Shown here: piece by piece, positions 10,301 through 17,535 of the stretch
How positions within the stretch are numbered: position 1 is the first letter of the stretch
Layout of the letters: each line of letters begins with the position of its first letter
Assembly: GCA_029210045.1 (NCBI GenBank)
Contig: JARGNX010000012.1
Location: forward strand, 24,996 to 88,995
Reading direction: 5' to 3'
Length of the DNA stretch: 64,000 nucleotides
From: Coxiellaceae bacterium
GTDB lineage: Bacteria; Pseudomonadota; Gammaproteobacteria; Coxiellales; Coxiellaceae
Notes under the pieces: model-generated
What the model was told of the DNA's origin: nothing
The model's input: only the letters and a program-made list of their open reading frames with translations
The model's database searches: none
Translations under genes and position numbers: made by a program

Positions 10301-13300
10301 ACGCGCAATACGGCGCAAATTGAACAACCTTATTGGCGGCCTTATCTTAACGAGATTTTGTTTGAGGATGGCATGTCGTATGCAAACAAACAGCTATTAC
10401 AGAAAAAATTTGTTAGTTATGTGACAGCGGCTGATATTGATTTAGCAGAATTGGTCACAAGCGCTGGAGAAATGGCAGCGAGTAGAACGCATAAGCGCAA
10501 TGCTATTCAGGGCTTGATGTTTGGGGAGCATAATACGCTATCTAATCAAAGCGAGGTTCTGCTGCATAAAGCATTCTATGTATCACTGTGCCAGCATGCT
10601 AATCCAGTAGTGGCGTTTGATATGCGCCAAGTTACACAGCCTGGTCGTTTGGATTATGCTTCACGCATGTCTAATCGATTAAGATTGTTGGCAGATAAGG
10701 GGGGCATTGATCTTGTACGGTTGCGTTCAACGCAAACCGGTATGCAAGTATTAAACCAGTGGATGCAAGGCGTTAATGTAGCGGCATACCAATGTTATTT
10801 GTCAGGTGAAGCCGTGAATTCTGCAAACATGGCCCCAAGATTACTGCATCTATCGCAAGATGTTGTGCAATACCAGGCTCATCCTGAATTGCCGCATTGT
10901 TTACAGGATGTTAAGGCATCACGACAAGCGTTAGTAGATGACTGTAAACTAATGGTTACTGAATTCAATCAGCGTATTTTAGTAGCAAGTGAAGTTGCTT
11001 TGCAGGGTGATGAGCAAGTATTACGTCAAAGAATAGATGCGTTTATAAATGCTCCAGTTGTTGCTCGAGGTGAGGTTGTGAACCCTGAGCGGGCTAAGAA
11101 ATTGCGCAGTAAGTTAGTGGCGTTTTTAAATGCTCATGGCCGATCATTGCCTGCGTTGGATCAATGGCCAGTTCATGACGGTGCTGCAATTAATGTCAAT
11201 GCATTTCCTGCATTATCGAATTTGCTAACCAGTGCGGCTACTTTCTACGATGCATGCTTTCCTGCTGGTGCACTGGGTAATATGACGGTGGCGAGTCTTC
11301 GTCAGCGTGCAGAATTGGTAAGAAACGCCGCCGCTAGCACCGTGGCCTTAGGCGAATTGGCATTGATACCGATAGCACGTGATCTCGATGACGTTTATGG
11401 CTTGGCAGATGAGGTGATACCTCTAGCTAAACCTGCTGACGCAGATGCGGTAGTGTCGAATGATGATCACTTGGCTTATGTGAAACCTGCCGCGGCCAGC
11501 AACAGTGACAACTGGTGGGGCGCAATGTTAAAGACACGGGCTGGTCAAGGCTTTGTGTTGTCAGGTAAAGATGCCTGGATGGGTCACTTAAAAGCATTTT
11601 GTGGCGATCAGATTAATTTGAATCAATTGGCTAGTCTTCGTGGGCAGCGTGAATTTCCACAAGTGGTGCAACAAATGTTGCGTGTGATGATTCAACAGCA
11701 GCATGGTATTTATCCGTCACAGTCCCAAGCTGCAATGGCGGCATATAAAAAGGCTTTAGCGAGTTATATTGCAAGTCCTAATGGCTTCTTGAATCCTGAT
11801 GCAGGTCTTCGAGACCGGATTAAAAACGATACTGTTTTGCAGTCAAGCTATCGTGAATTATCACGCAGTGTACCGGCAGTAACACCTGCAGCACCGGGGC
11901 CGCGTCATCCAAGATTACAGGCACACTTGCAGCAACTAGCAGCACAACAAATTTTTGAACATAAAGCACTGGATACATTTTTACAGCGGCAATATCCAGA
12001 CGCAGCGGTTGATGCTGGTCAACTCGATTTATTGCGTATGCAAGTCGTGCAATATATGCAGAAGTTTGGTATTACGCGATTTGATTTTCCAACGGAAGAG
12101 ATATGTGCACTGGCAGATACGGTTCCTTCGGATCAGCAAAGGGGTGCTTATGCACTGGTTTCGCAATGGAAGAATATCGCGCGATATGCAGTGGCTTATG
12201 ATGCAACGTTAATCGCTGGTCGCCGTTTAGGTGTGACGCATGATGAGGTGGCGTTGGCTAAGTTGATGCAAGGTGAGCCGCGTTATTTTGATCTTATAGA
12301 TACGGCTTCCTCAATGGGTTCGGCTCATCGCAATGGTTATCCCGCACATAGTGACGAGTTGCTGCAAGCTAATATGCTTAGCGCGGCTACGATTCCAGAA
12401 TGGAAGGCTATAACTACAGGTGACTATGATGATAAATTGTTAGTGCAGCAAGTCGTGGATTTGGCCACAGCTGCAGGTATCGATCTATCTACTCTGGCTG
12501 ATGAGAGTAAGCGCAAAGACTTTATAATACTAGCCAAGCAATACGCCACTCAAAGTTACCTGGCATATGATCAAGCAAATTGTGAAGTGGCAGCTGTCGA
12601 TGATTGCACGTTTGTTGATCCAGCGATTCCTGCTGGACCTGAAACGAGACATTTTGAACTAGCAGCTGGCACTAATAATAGTGCTGCAGATCAATTGGAT
12701 GCTGGGCTCGAAGCGGGCAAGCCTAAATGGCATGATGCAGTTACTGCGTGCTTGTCTGAGAATCCGAGCCTAGCACGTATCATAGAAGTAAAAACACAGT
12801 TACGCGGTTTTGCTGAATCTGACGCGCGTATTGATTTGCGTGCACTGCAAAATGGTGAAGGTGCAGCTGCTCGTATGCGTCGCATGGTTTCATTGGCGAT
12901 GCAGCATGTGCAGGCCGGAAAACCTGATCAACCTGTTGCGACTATTACCGACAATGAAAAAGATGCGTTATTATTACGCGAGATCGAAAAGGTAATGCCA
13001 ATCCCCGTAGCTAGTTTAGCTCGCGTTTTTGCGCAGCCGGGTCAGTCTCAGGCGTCATTAGCTGAGGTTAAAACACAGTTATTATCATTGTTCCAACAAA
13101 ATTTAACAGTGCCACCAGCATTAGCTGATAACATGCAGCCGCATGCGCTATTAGCAGAGCTGAATGGTCAAGATCCTAATCATACAAAAGCACGTGCGCA
13201 TATCATTCGTGCTGTATTGTTAACGCAAGTGGCAAAGCATGCGGGTGTGACTCTGCAGAATGCGGTAGGGGCTGAGTTATCGGTAGCAGATGTTTTGCAG

Positions 13301-14611
13301 TCTACACGACACCAGATCGATGTTGCTGCTGCCTTTCGTATCGCTCCTGTTCGAGATGCTAGTCAAGCATTATTAACCGCTTACAAGCAAGCGGCACAAA
13401 GCGAGCCAGTGTTAAATAGTTTACTTGTTCCTGCGGTTGACCAACCGACTGCCGCCGAACGTTTGGCAAGACGTCAAACACAGGCTGGCCGCCCCAATGT
13501 TTATGAAGGTACTGACCCGCAACCGGGTACTGCAGAGTTTCGTCATCAAGTGTTACAACAAATGCGTCATGATGCGGCAGCAGCTACTGGTGGTGTAAAT
13601 GCTCAAGCGCTACCAAAGCAAGATATTACGGATGTTGATGACCTTGAAGCGTTACGACGTCGTTCAGCGGTAGACCGACAGTTAGATTCAGAGAAAGACT
13701 TATTGGCACAGCAGCTTGATCGTATGCGTTTAGATAAGCGTTTCTGTGATGCGGATGGAAAGGTTGAAGCAAGCGTGCGAGATATTTTTGTAAAAACGCG
13801 TATGACTGGACGAGTAATGCGTCGTGGTTTCGAGAAACATCCAGAAGATCACCCGCAAAAATACAGAGAAGAACAGCAAACATATCTTTCTCATTATGTT
13901 TTAGATGAAACAAAATGCACATCGAGTGAGCTGTATTTTTCAGCGCCGGCACATACCAATGAGCATGACTTTAAGCTGACTAGAACAGTAGATCCTGATA
14001 ATGGCAGTGTTCGTTTTAAAGTGTCTTTAGCGGGTAATCATATTAATAGCCTGGTTAATCCCCAGGTGTTAGCGGACTTGTATGCGGCAGCATTGGCACG
14101 TGAATTTTATACTAAAGACAAGGATGGTAATTGGACGGCTAAATCGATAGATGTGAACAAGTTTAAGCCTGATCAATTGTTTGGAAAAGGCTGTGGTGTG
14201 TCTCAACCTGATGCGATCAAGATGCTGAAAGAAGGATTTAAAAAATTCCATGACACCTTTGAGGTGAAAGGTGAAATGAAAGTAAATTTTGCTGATGAAG
14301 CCAAGCCAGCGCCTCCTAAGCCAGCAAAAGAACAGAAGCAAGCGCCCGTAGTTAATAATGAAGCTACGCGTTGGTTTGATGCCGTACAGGACCAGTTCCC
14401 CGCAGAGGAGAGAGCGCAAACTCGGCAGGCATTAGCTAATGCAACAGATCAGCAAAGGCAACAAGTGATGGCTGTGCCAGCAGATCAGCGTGTTGCTCAA
14501 TTGCGGGCAATGATGGCAAAAGCGCGTCAGCAACAAGCACAGGCTGGCGGTGCTCAACAGCCACCACGAAATCCACCACAGGCGACCGGCGCTGGTCCGG
14601 CTTCGCCTTAG
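4334..14611 (+). CDS. Giant (3425 aa) protein with two Ulp1-like (CE-clan) cysteine-protease modules and IDL repeats
   Basis: Not a known named protein. Two CE-clan modules can be read. Module 1 (about 475-640) keeps the fold signature and the acid (VIDPYG, Asp570). It ends MGEGDDGVWALRVAEML, where the nucleophile Cys of the usual 'DG..CGVW' motif is Asp623 and the His position is Arg551/Tyr552, so it looks inactive. Module 2 (about 1060-1260) has a full set: His1152 (GHFVWVAV), Asp1169 (GMDSKA), Gln1233 and Cys1239 (QVTCGEY) with the canonical Q-x5-C spacing. CE-clan enzymes remove ubiquitin-like proteins or acetylate; the substrate is unknown. From about 1490 to 2840 a helical region repeats '(A/G)xIDLxxL' at least nine times. 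The tail is Pro/Gln-rich. There is no signal peptide. A PmrA-like box lies upstream, so it is a candidate secreted effector. The frame is unbroken and 4 bp overlap ubiA tail to tail. Confidence 0.85.
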   Translation: MRVMTPIAIELVRDGFHMLDKSPRRLVEPARQHTPRLNNPEGSDKAAAAAIIPLFNKLIAPQQGAGQDIAGFVASKYNEPVDRFRTFYTAYSRAMLHKFAECCQRQAMGENVDNEITDLKRLYQAFVETPAYTARGAIPSRPEQHRYQGDVYFSPADVPNADAFYAGCDALFKPQLDTDAQPLANPAAVPPVPAPEFQHFVVPAKSASALRARRQRLKTPSVFWQSLSEKVNDDLRGVTLARLTAILNKYTAQNFQRIFSRLTVHQQVHLAAVLNDPKNVIAIPQASGDQLQLNCLEALIYAAKQSQQAGADQQQMCRIANMALKQLLPDETIVLSLQRSKTPAAGVSNPPAANLPLWRNAAVVDPAIAGHLPSHGIADVVAREEKAVDEPNALAQRVAANPIAAVYVGTPAQVGAGSELVKQLDTVAIGGDVLLADSAAELKLGPADDQRLTYTPAELDAALVVDFRRQNSPVHHYQGAPRGKAVGGGLCDVRWIPGTSLVPSDDGLDVGKIDQEKFNAAVATAVGKKGGYTASRIITVVQINEEFGDPRYVTIAIDVVNNRADAVVIDPYGEKAGDAKAIKAAIKTAVEALPPAKSVTLVEYKTCSEERAAAYESMGEGDDGVWALRVAEMLSVHNETITTVNPDLHPPVDAQERNAKAVRRDQFARMKRVVNLTDEQRHNMITPLQDDGVTANPDSMLDASGKLTQDSYQALVRPLRYQTAVLPDPTAIGYPGWVETEDEQKSFEVHLLQHNIANLYFLLAQGKQVNLPAKNADGHYQLEGMAADSWMHKHQAFIDSHLDRFAALAHALHGANHAAQRAALMQLHDDKEPGYLAYVSAFIAGESSDAIGLDPVHFDAQMQADVKAASGAVVEHMHYQPQTQPTNAVLCSRTKGEHLLSIDERAMEEMRSQHHRRSIIHKTLNLQQSIKMTYAMLFKAADRTADADYDRFETKLRELLGDDGFDRLMLSGVNAGTGSLVIGAAEIDACFAEAYGRDSTSKQRALAIKAALLKPDSVGPYYGHLVRTIGNELQVDIKDEAKLKLPADDVEFDSLEDMFAAHGGSPDLYGEFPQAVLCTHLKNVAGRHNDSQDDNANKTDVVLVNENGAESVEDSFDSMTRQIRDYLNATNPDQGQKFFHVYLKAAGSGDGHFVWVAVNHKHKRVWGMDSKANTKAFDPDAVEGVSEVFAQRLQRLQHDLQQPDLKDLAPAVENVTVVNISQSVDGLDGLAPQKTQVTCGEYVIAALDAVMKHGEQWCANAAAEQTAEAKATAVAESVSLGPVPEPHAISSSNICKSRVRAALDGMAGVVGLDGAADLTAAKQANLAKLTTLNPSSWYAGPSRGLLGGKAYGDHELELAAQLLTDAKLNVSALDDIPADALDVLVNIAGQYTAGNAQVAQQLRELAEREQGNDAVPQGFVVGRTQVESQRTSLLAKNKQEVAKPQWQGFFSRSAWQAVNVWNRLRQSLTGPGAILAKKELSLALVTVCAEAGIDLSKVTDLDQLPDSVKHTMRHAAHSLVCRVITAADLAEKSDLEKQQVFVNRNQAEFNDQTDFWLHAVSEDPAVVITKAEFENVWLPRFNQSAVDLAALRSDPKGDALLSHFVSACKQLQRVGLDEGTPYAQRQQLQGKFTNLAAALHNYQHAARESAAYSGDDVAEQQRLLDAIDTSHAQFKDASVSYRQQVQQTVAARNRHYVTQNYLFDDAPQPLTDFQVVMVALSEPAESTDLYVMRLLNHANKQGIDLTVIDWDDARNAVNFEGFPVEIKTLSEALKQVTPVPGQAPSAHTWHRRPMSSAQWEQYKVDWQQQLTTAHAAKIKPTTTDFSNADFKRLARAAANALHQRPAVAGEAAVPTVFIGNDNDERLADIPALKQANIDRLNALSARLPVIYSGAAGAARREVLADFATAMRVDLNQVRDSGFDTGHFNSDEFLIGEMQQLMQLAEPYMVINGGSVDQSVSPSVISAMRERINASIRGDVVLAVPAADLLTRNTAQIEQPYWRPYLNEILFEDGMSYANKQLLQKKFVSYVTAADIDLAELVTSAGEMAASRTHKRNAIQGLMFGEHNTLSNQSEVLLHKAFYVSLCQHANPVVAFDMRQVTQPGRLDYASRMSNRLRLLADKGGIDLVRLRSTQTGMQVLNQWMQGVNVAAYQCYLSGEAVNSANMAPRLLHLSQDVVQYQAHPELPHCLQDVKASRQALVDDCKLMVTEFNQRILVASEVALQGDEQVLRQRIDAFINAPVVARGEVVNPERAKKLRSKLVAFLNAHGRSLPALDQWPVHDGAAINVNAFPALSNLLTSAATFYDACFPAGALGNMTVASLRQRAELVRNAAASTVALGELALIPIARDLDDVYGLADEVIPLAKPADADAVVSNDDHLAYVKPAAASNSDNWWGAMLKTRAGQGFVLSGKDAWMGHLKAFCGDQINLNQLASLRGQREFPQVVQQMLRVMIQQQHGIYPSQSQAAMAAYKKALASYIASPNGFLNPDAGLRDRIKNDTVLQSSYRELSRSVPAVTPAAPGPRHPRLQAHLQQLAAQQIFEHKALDTFLQRQYPDAAVDAGQLDLLRMQVVQYMQKFGITRFDFPTEEICALADTVPSDQQRGAYALVSQWKNIARYAVAYDATLIAGRRLGVTHDEVALAKLMQGEPRYFDLIDTASSMGSAHRNGYPAHSDELLQANMLSAATIPEWKAITTGDYDDKLLVQQVVDLATAAGIDLSTLADESKRKDFIILAKQYATQSYLAYDQANCEVAAVDDCTFVDPAIPAGPETRHFELAAGTNNSAADQLDAGLEAGKPKWHDAVTACLSENPSLARIIEVKTQLRGFAESDARIDLRALQNGEGAAARMRRMVSLAMQHVQAGKPDQPVATITDNEKDALLLREIEKVMPIPVASLARVFAQPGQSQASLAEVKTQLLSLFQQNLTVPPALADNMQPHALLAELNGQDPNHTKARAHIIRAVLLTQVAKHAGVTLQNAVGAELSVADVLQSTRHQIDVAAAFRIAPVRDASQALLTAYKQAAQSEPVLNSLLVPAVDQPTAAERLARRQTQAGRPNVYEGTDPQPGTAEFRHQVLQQMRHDAAAATGGVNAQALPKQDITDVDDLEALRRRSAVDRQLDSEKDLLAQQLDRMRLDKRFCDADGKVEASVRDIFVKTRMTGRVMRRGFEKHPEDHPQKYREEQQTYLSHYVLDETKCTSSELYFSAPAHTNEHDFKLTRTVDPDNGSVRFKVSLAGNHINSLVNPQVLADLYAAALAREFYTKDKDGNWTAKSIDVNKFKPDQLFGKGCGVSQPDAIKMLKEGFKKFHDTFEVKGEMKVNFADEAKPAPPKPAKEQKQAPVVNNEATRWFDAVQDQFPAEERAQTRQALANATDQQRQQVMAVPADQRVAQLRAMMAKARQQQAQAGGAQQPPRNPPQATGAGPASP

Positions 14612-15459
14612 TTTCCAAGCAGCCAGCCTAACCAAATAACGAGCCCCACCCATTGGTTATTGAGGAAGGCTTTAAAGCACGCTTCGCGTTGTTGTTGCCA
14701 AGTCAGTTGTTGTTGATATACAAATAAACCACTGGCAATGACTAGCGATAAATAAAATGGCCAACGCATGGCGCATGACACACCAAGCAATAGTAACCCG
14801 GCGATTACGAGTAGCTGTAAGCTGGCGACAATCGCTCGGTCATAGTTAGCAAACAAAATCGCACTGGAGTGAAGGCCGAGCTTTATATCATCATCACGGT
14901 CAACCATGGCGTATTGCGTGTCGTAAACCATGGTCCATAGGTTAACGATGGCATATAGTGCCCAAGCGATGGCTGGCACATGATGTTGCACGGCGGCAAA
15001 GGCCATGATTACACCCCAATTAAAAGTTAGTCCTAACACCAATTGCGGTAAACGTAAAAAACGTTTGCAAGCAGGGTACAGTGCAGTTAAAAACACGCCG
15101 ACAAAAGCTAATTTGATGGTTAAGGCATTGAGGCATAATACGAGCGCTAACGCGCCGCATGCTAATAGTAATAACACTGCGAAGGCGGCTTTAACCGATA
15201 AGGCGCCGCTAGCTAATGGGCGAGTGGCGGTGCGTTTTACTTTGCCATCAAACTTTCTATCCCATAGGTCGTTGATCACACAGCCGGCTGAGCGGGTGAT
15301 AAATACGCCGGCAATAAAAATCAGTAAAATAGGCCAGGGCGGTATGCCATCAGCGGCAAGCCACAGCGCCCATAGGGTTGGCCATAGTAATAGTAAGCTG
15401 CCAATGGGTTTATCGAATCGGATCAGCTGTGAAATGGCATGCAGTTTGGTTTTTTTCAT
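14608..15459 (-). CDS. ubiA: 4-hydroxybenzoate polyprenyltransferase
   Basis: Membrane prenyltransferase of ubiquinone synthesis; it attaches the polyprenyl chain to 4-hydroxybenzoate. Both Asp-rich motifs are present: NDLWDRKFDGKVKRT (first, Mg-diphosphate binding) and DTQYAMVDRDDD (second). About eight hydrophobic segments follow. From the ATG at 15459 (MKKTKLHAIS) the protein is 283 aa, normal for UbiA. The frame stays open 23 codons further upstream, but that part (MPDQVRHDKQ...) is translated from a REP-like palindrome, so I place the start at 15459. No chorismate lyase gene is beside it. Confidence 0.93.
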   Translation of the reverse strand: MKKTKLHAISQLIRFDKPIGSLLLLWPTLWALWLAADGIPPWPILLIFIAGVFITRSAGCVINDLWDRKFDGKVKRTATRPLASGALSVKAAFAVLLLLACGALALVLCLNALTIKLAFVGVFLTALYPACKRFLRLPQLVLGLTFNWGVIMAFAAVQHHVPAIAWALYAIVNLWTMVYDTQYAMVDRDDDIKLGLHSSAILFANYDRAIVASLQLLVIAGLLLLGVSCAMRWPFYLSLVIASGLFVYQQQLTWQQQREACFKAFLNNQWVGLVIWLGWLLGN

Positions 15460-15504
15460 GATGGCGGGGATTGTAACATATGCGGGGTGCTTATCGGACT
15501 GTTT

Positions 15505-15570
15505 GTCATGCCGGACTTGATCCGGCATCCAGGTAATGCACTGGACCCCTGGTCATGCCAGGGGTGACAG
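15505..15570. repeat. REP-like palindromes between ubiA and the L,D-transpeptidase gene
   Basis: Two adjacent inverted repeats: GTCATGCCGGA...TCCGGCAT and CCCCTGGTCATGCCAGGGGTGAC. They belong to the family scattered through this window (core GTCATnCCGG / CCGGnATGAC, often ending in GGATCC). They directly abut the ubiA 5' end. Confidence 0.85.
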
Positions 15571-15595
15571 AAAAACGGGGAGCTAATGCTCCCCG
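15571..15595 (-). terminator. Rho-independent terminator of the L,D-transpeptidase gene
   Basis: An 8-bp perfect stem, CGGGGAGC (15576-15583) with GCTCCCCG (15588-15595) and a 4-base loop. On the minus strand it is followed by TTTTTC. It sits 25 bp past the stop of the minus-strand gene at 15620. Confidence 0.85.
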
Positions 15596-15619
15596 CTGGA
15601 AATCCCACACTAACAATAA

Positions 15620-16339
15620 TTATGTATTGGTAACGACTATCCGTGTGCCGTGTTCGCCAGTGCGAATAAAGCCTTTGTTTAGCCATTCGGCATCCTCAAA
15701 GAACATGCGCACACACCCGTGGCTGGCATGATAGCCGGGTAGGGTTGAGCCGTGCATGGCAAAACCGCGGTAGAAGAACATGCAGTAAGGCATGGGTGAG
15801 CCACCTCTGCCGACTGGGAATTTCTTCGAAAAGCAGCGTGCACCGTCTTTACGTACAAATTTAAAGGTGCCTGTCATGGTTTCGCATTTTTTGCCAATGT
15901 CAGGACAATAGCCTTTAGCTCCTGAAATTGGGCCCCAATGCACTAAATAGCCGTGCTTATTGTATGCGCCAAATGCTTGTTTTTTAAGGCTAACTACCAC
16001 CGTACGCTCACCCGTATTTTCGATATGATCGGGGAAAGGGCTCACATCCATCAGGTCGACACTGGATATGTCGGATGGCACCACAATCCATGGGCGGTTG
16101 TGTATGCCTTGGTTGGTACGGTTTAAACGCATGACTAAATCGCGCTCCCTGGGATTAGGGAAGAGTTTGCGCCATGTGTCCCCACGCTGGACACGGACGC
16201 AGTCATAGCCTTTTTCAGGGCATAGGTGCTTACCATAGTGTCGGGTGTTGGTATTGACTGGTTTGGCTTGTAGGCTGCTGACAGCAACCAGTGCTAATAC
16301 GGCTAAAGTAGAGGTCAAAATGGGGGTTATTCGCTTCAT
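15620..16339 (-). CDS. Periplasmic L,D-transpeptidase (YkuD domain)
   Basis: 239 aa with a signal peptide (MKRITPILTSTLAVLALVAV, cleavage near Ala25). A LysM-like stretch (VRVQRGDTWRKLF, about 48-60) is followed by a YkuD domain at about 110-235. The catalytic signature is HGSTLPGYHASHGCVRM with His196, His207 and nucleophile Cys209. The family makes 3-3 peptidoglycan cross-links or attaches proteins to peptidoglycan. Extra cysteines (Cys40, 47, 145, 152, 169, 186) suggest disulfides in the periplasm. It resembles the YkuD proteins called 'enhanced entry' EnhA in Legionella, but this is a resemblance only. It stands alone, with its own terminator at 15571-15595. Confidence 0.88.
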   Translation of the reverse strand: MKRITPILTSTLAVLALVAVSSLQAKPVNTNTRHYGKHLCPEKGYDCVRVQRGDTWRKLFPNPRERDLVMRLNRTNQGIHNRPWIVVPSDISSVDLMDVSPFPDHIENTGERTVVVSLKKQAFGAYNKHGYLVHWGPISGAKGYCPDIGKKCETMTGTFKFVRKDGARCFSKKFPVGRGGSPMPYCMFFYRGFAMHGSTLPGYHASHGCVRMFFEDAEWLNKGFIRTGEHGTRIVVTNT

Positions 16340-16420
16340 TTTTACGTTTCCTTTACGTTGCTAGACCTGTAATCAGTTCAAAAATAATCCAATTACACTG
16401 CATTATAGTAAGCAAACATT

Positions 16421-16744
16421 GGATTTCCAGCAGCAGTACCTGCCTGAGCCTTACGCGTGGGGGATTTTCAAGGGGGAGCGAGCGTCAGCTCCCCCTTGAA
16501 AGTGCACAATCACTTGTTTTTGTGCACGTATCATACAGGAAGCTATTCGCGCTTATTGAAGCGTGAATGGCTGGATTTCCAGCAGCAGTACCTGCTGAGC
16601 CTTACGCGTGGGGGATTTTCAAGGGGGAGCGAGCGTCAGCTCCCCCTTGAAAGTGCACAATCACTTGTTTTTGTGCACGTATCATACAGGAAGCTATTCG
16701 CGCTTATTGAAGCGTGAATGGCTGGATTTCCAGCAGCAGTACCT
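16421..16744. repeat. 151/152-bp tandem palindromic element, two copies plus a remnant
   Basis: Copy 1 runs 16421-16572, copy 2 16573-16723, and the start of a third (GGATTTCCAGCAGCAGTACC) begins at 16724. Each copy holds three potential hairpins: a 14-bp perfect stem with TTTCAAGGGGGAGC (16466-16479) pairing with 16488-16501; GTGCAC pairs (16502 and 16522); and ATTCGCGCTT...AAGCGTGAAT. The same element occurs inverted at 50111-50257. The 86-codon open frame across it is not a gene. The rest of the 564-base gene-free stretch holds the AT-rich promoter of the next gene. Confidence 0.85.
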
Positions 16745-16818
16745 GAGATAAGGTATTTGGCATATTATTGATAAAATCTATTATTATCTATTAATATCAT
16801 CAATTTTTTATTACTAAT

Positions 16819-16850
16819 TTAATACTCCGTTAAGTATTATCGCTTAAAAT
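16819..16850 (+). promoter_or_regulatory. PmrA-box-like promoter of the 16904 gene
   Basis: TTAATACTCCGTTAAGTATT has TTAA at 16819-16822 and 16830-16833 (11-bp period). TAAAAT at 16845-16850 begins 15 bp after the second. It lies in a markedly AT-rich 150 bp immediately upstream of an orphan gene. Confidence 0.6.
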
Positions 16851-16903
16851 TAGGTATTAGATTAGATACTGTTAGTTAGGCAATTATAAAAAGTTATTGA
16901 TTT

Positions 16904-17482
16904 ATGAGCGAATTTTCAAGAAAAGTGTACCAATTGATCGGTGAGTACCGCACGATATTGCGTAAGTCTCTGCCGCAGTTTGAGCGTATGAAAAAATTGG
17001 AAAATCTTAAGCTGAAAGTGAAGCTCGATTCGACCACTGAGTTTGAGTTCTTTCAGATTGCTCAAGGTATTATTAAAGAAGAAACCACTCAACGTAATCA
17101 GCGTGATGGCAGTTACTACAGCTATTCGGGTGTAGATCAATTCTGTAAATGTTTGAAAGATTTTATGGATCAATATGCTGTCGACAATGGACGTGTGGTG
17201 CATGTATCACAGTTTAGTTCAAATAGTTTTCTCTATGCTGTGCAATTATTATCAGCTGAGCATGATGAAGTGACCGATGATATGGTTACTCGTTTGCAGC
17301 AATGCAACTACACTATCGCCAAATATGCTGAACTACCCACTTGTCAGCGTTATCTAGAGCTGCTGCGCCATCAGCAGCACGTACATGCTGATCGCTTCAC
17401 CTCCTTGGTACTCAACTTTCAGCAATTGTTGCAACAACAAGGGCGTAACTTGCTTGACGCTCAGGCTGATCGCGTCGCATAA
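16904..17482 (+). CDS. Orphan small protein, candidate PmrA-controlled effector
   Basis: 192 aa, family not recognised. It is largely helical: a charged N-terminal helix (residues 1-45), a mixed region with an aromatic patch (GSYYSYSGVDQF, about 69-80), and a Gln-rich C-terminal helix (FQQLLQQQGRN). There is no signal peptide or membrane segment. The start is the only ATG at the 5' end, and the Shine-Dalgarno sequence is poor. A PmrA-like box and -10 lie 54-85 bp upstream, the same arrangement as the giant gene, which suggests an effector or a regulon member. The DAHP synthase follows 53 bp later on the same strand and may be co-transcribed. Confidence 0.75.
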   Translation: MSEFSRKVYQLIGEYRTILRKSLPQFERMKKLENLKLKVKLDSTTEFEFFQIAQGIIKEETTQRNQRDGSYYSYSGVDQFCKCLKDFMDQYAVDNGRVVHVSQFSSNSFLYAVQLLSAEHDEVTDDMVTRLQQCNYTIAKYAELPTCQRYLELLRHQQHVHADRFTSLVLNFQQLLQQQGRNLLDAQADRVA

Positions 17483-17535
17483 TCCCTCAGACTTGATTCG
17501 AAAAATATTTAATCTCTCGATGGGAATGGCAAAAT

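Noticed and set aside
15005..15520. 171-codon plus-strand frame opposite ubiA
   Set aside because: Antisense shadow of a clear ubiA; no family pattern and partly repeat sequence.
15460..15528. Longer ubiA start giving 306 aa
   Set aside because: The extra 23 residues are encoded by a REP-like palindrome and are absent from the UbiA pattern.
16457..16717. 86-codon open frame across the 151-bp tandem repeat
   Set aside because: It lies entirely in the palindromic element and its halves are the same translated repeat; no ribosome site.
16421..16744. Tandem repeats as a CRISPR array
   Set aside because: Only two full copies of 151 bp with no unique spacers and no cas genes nearby.
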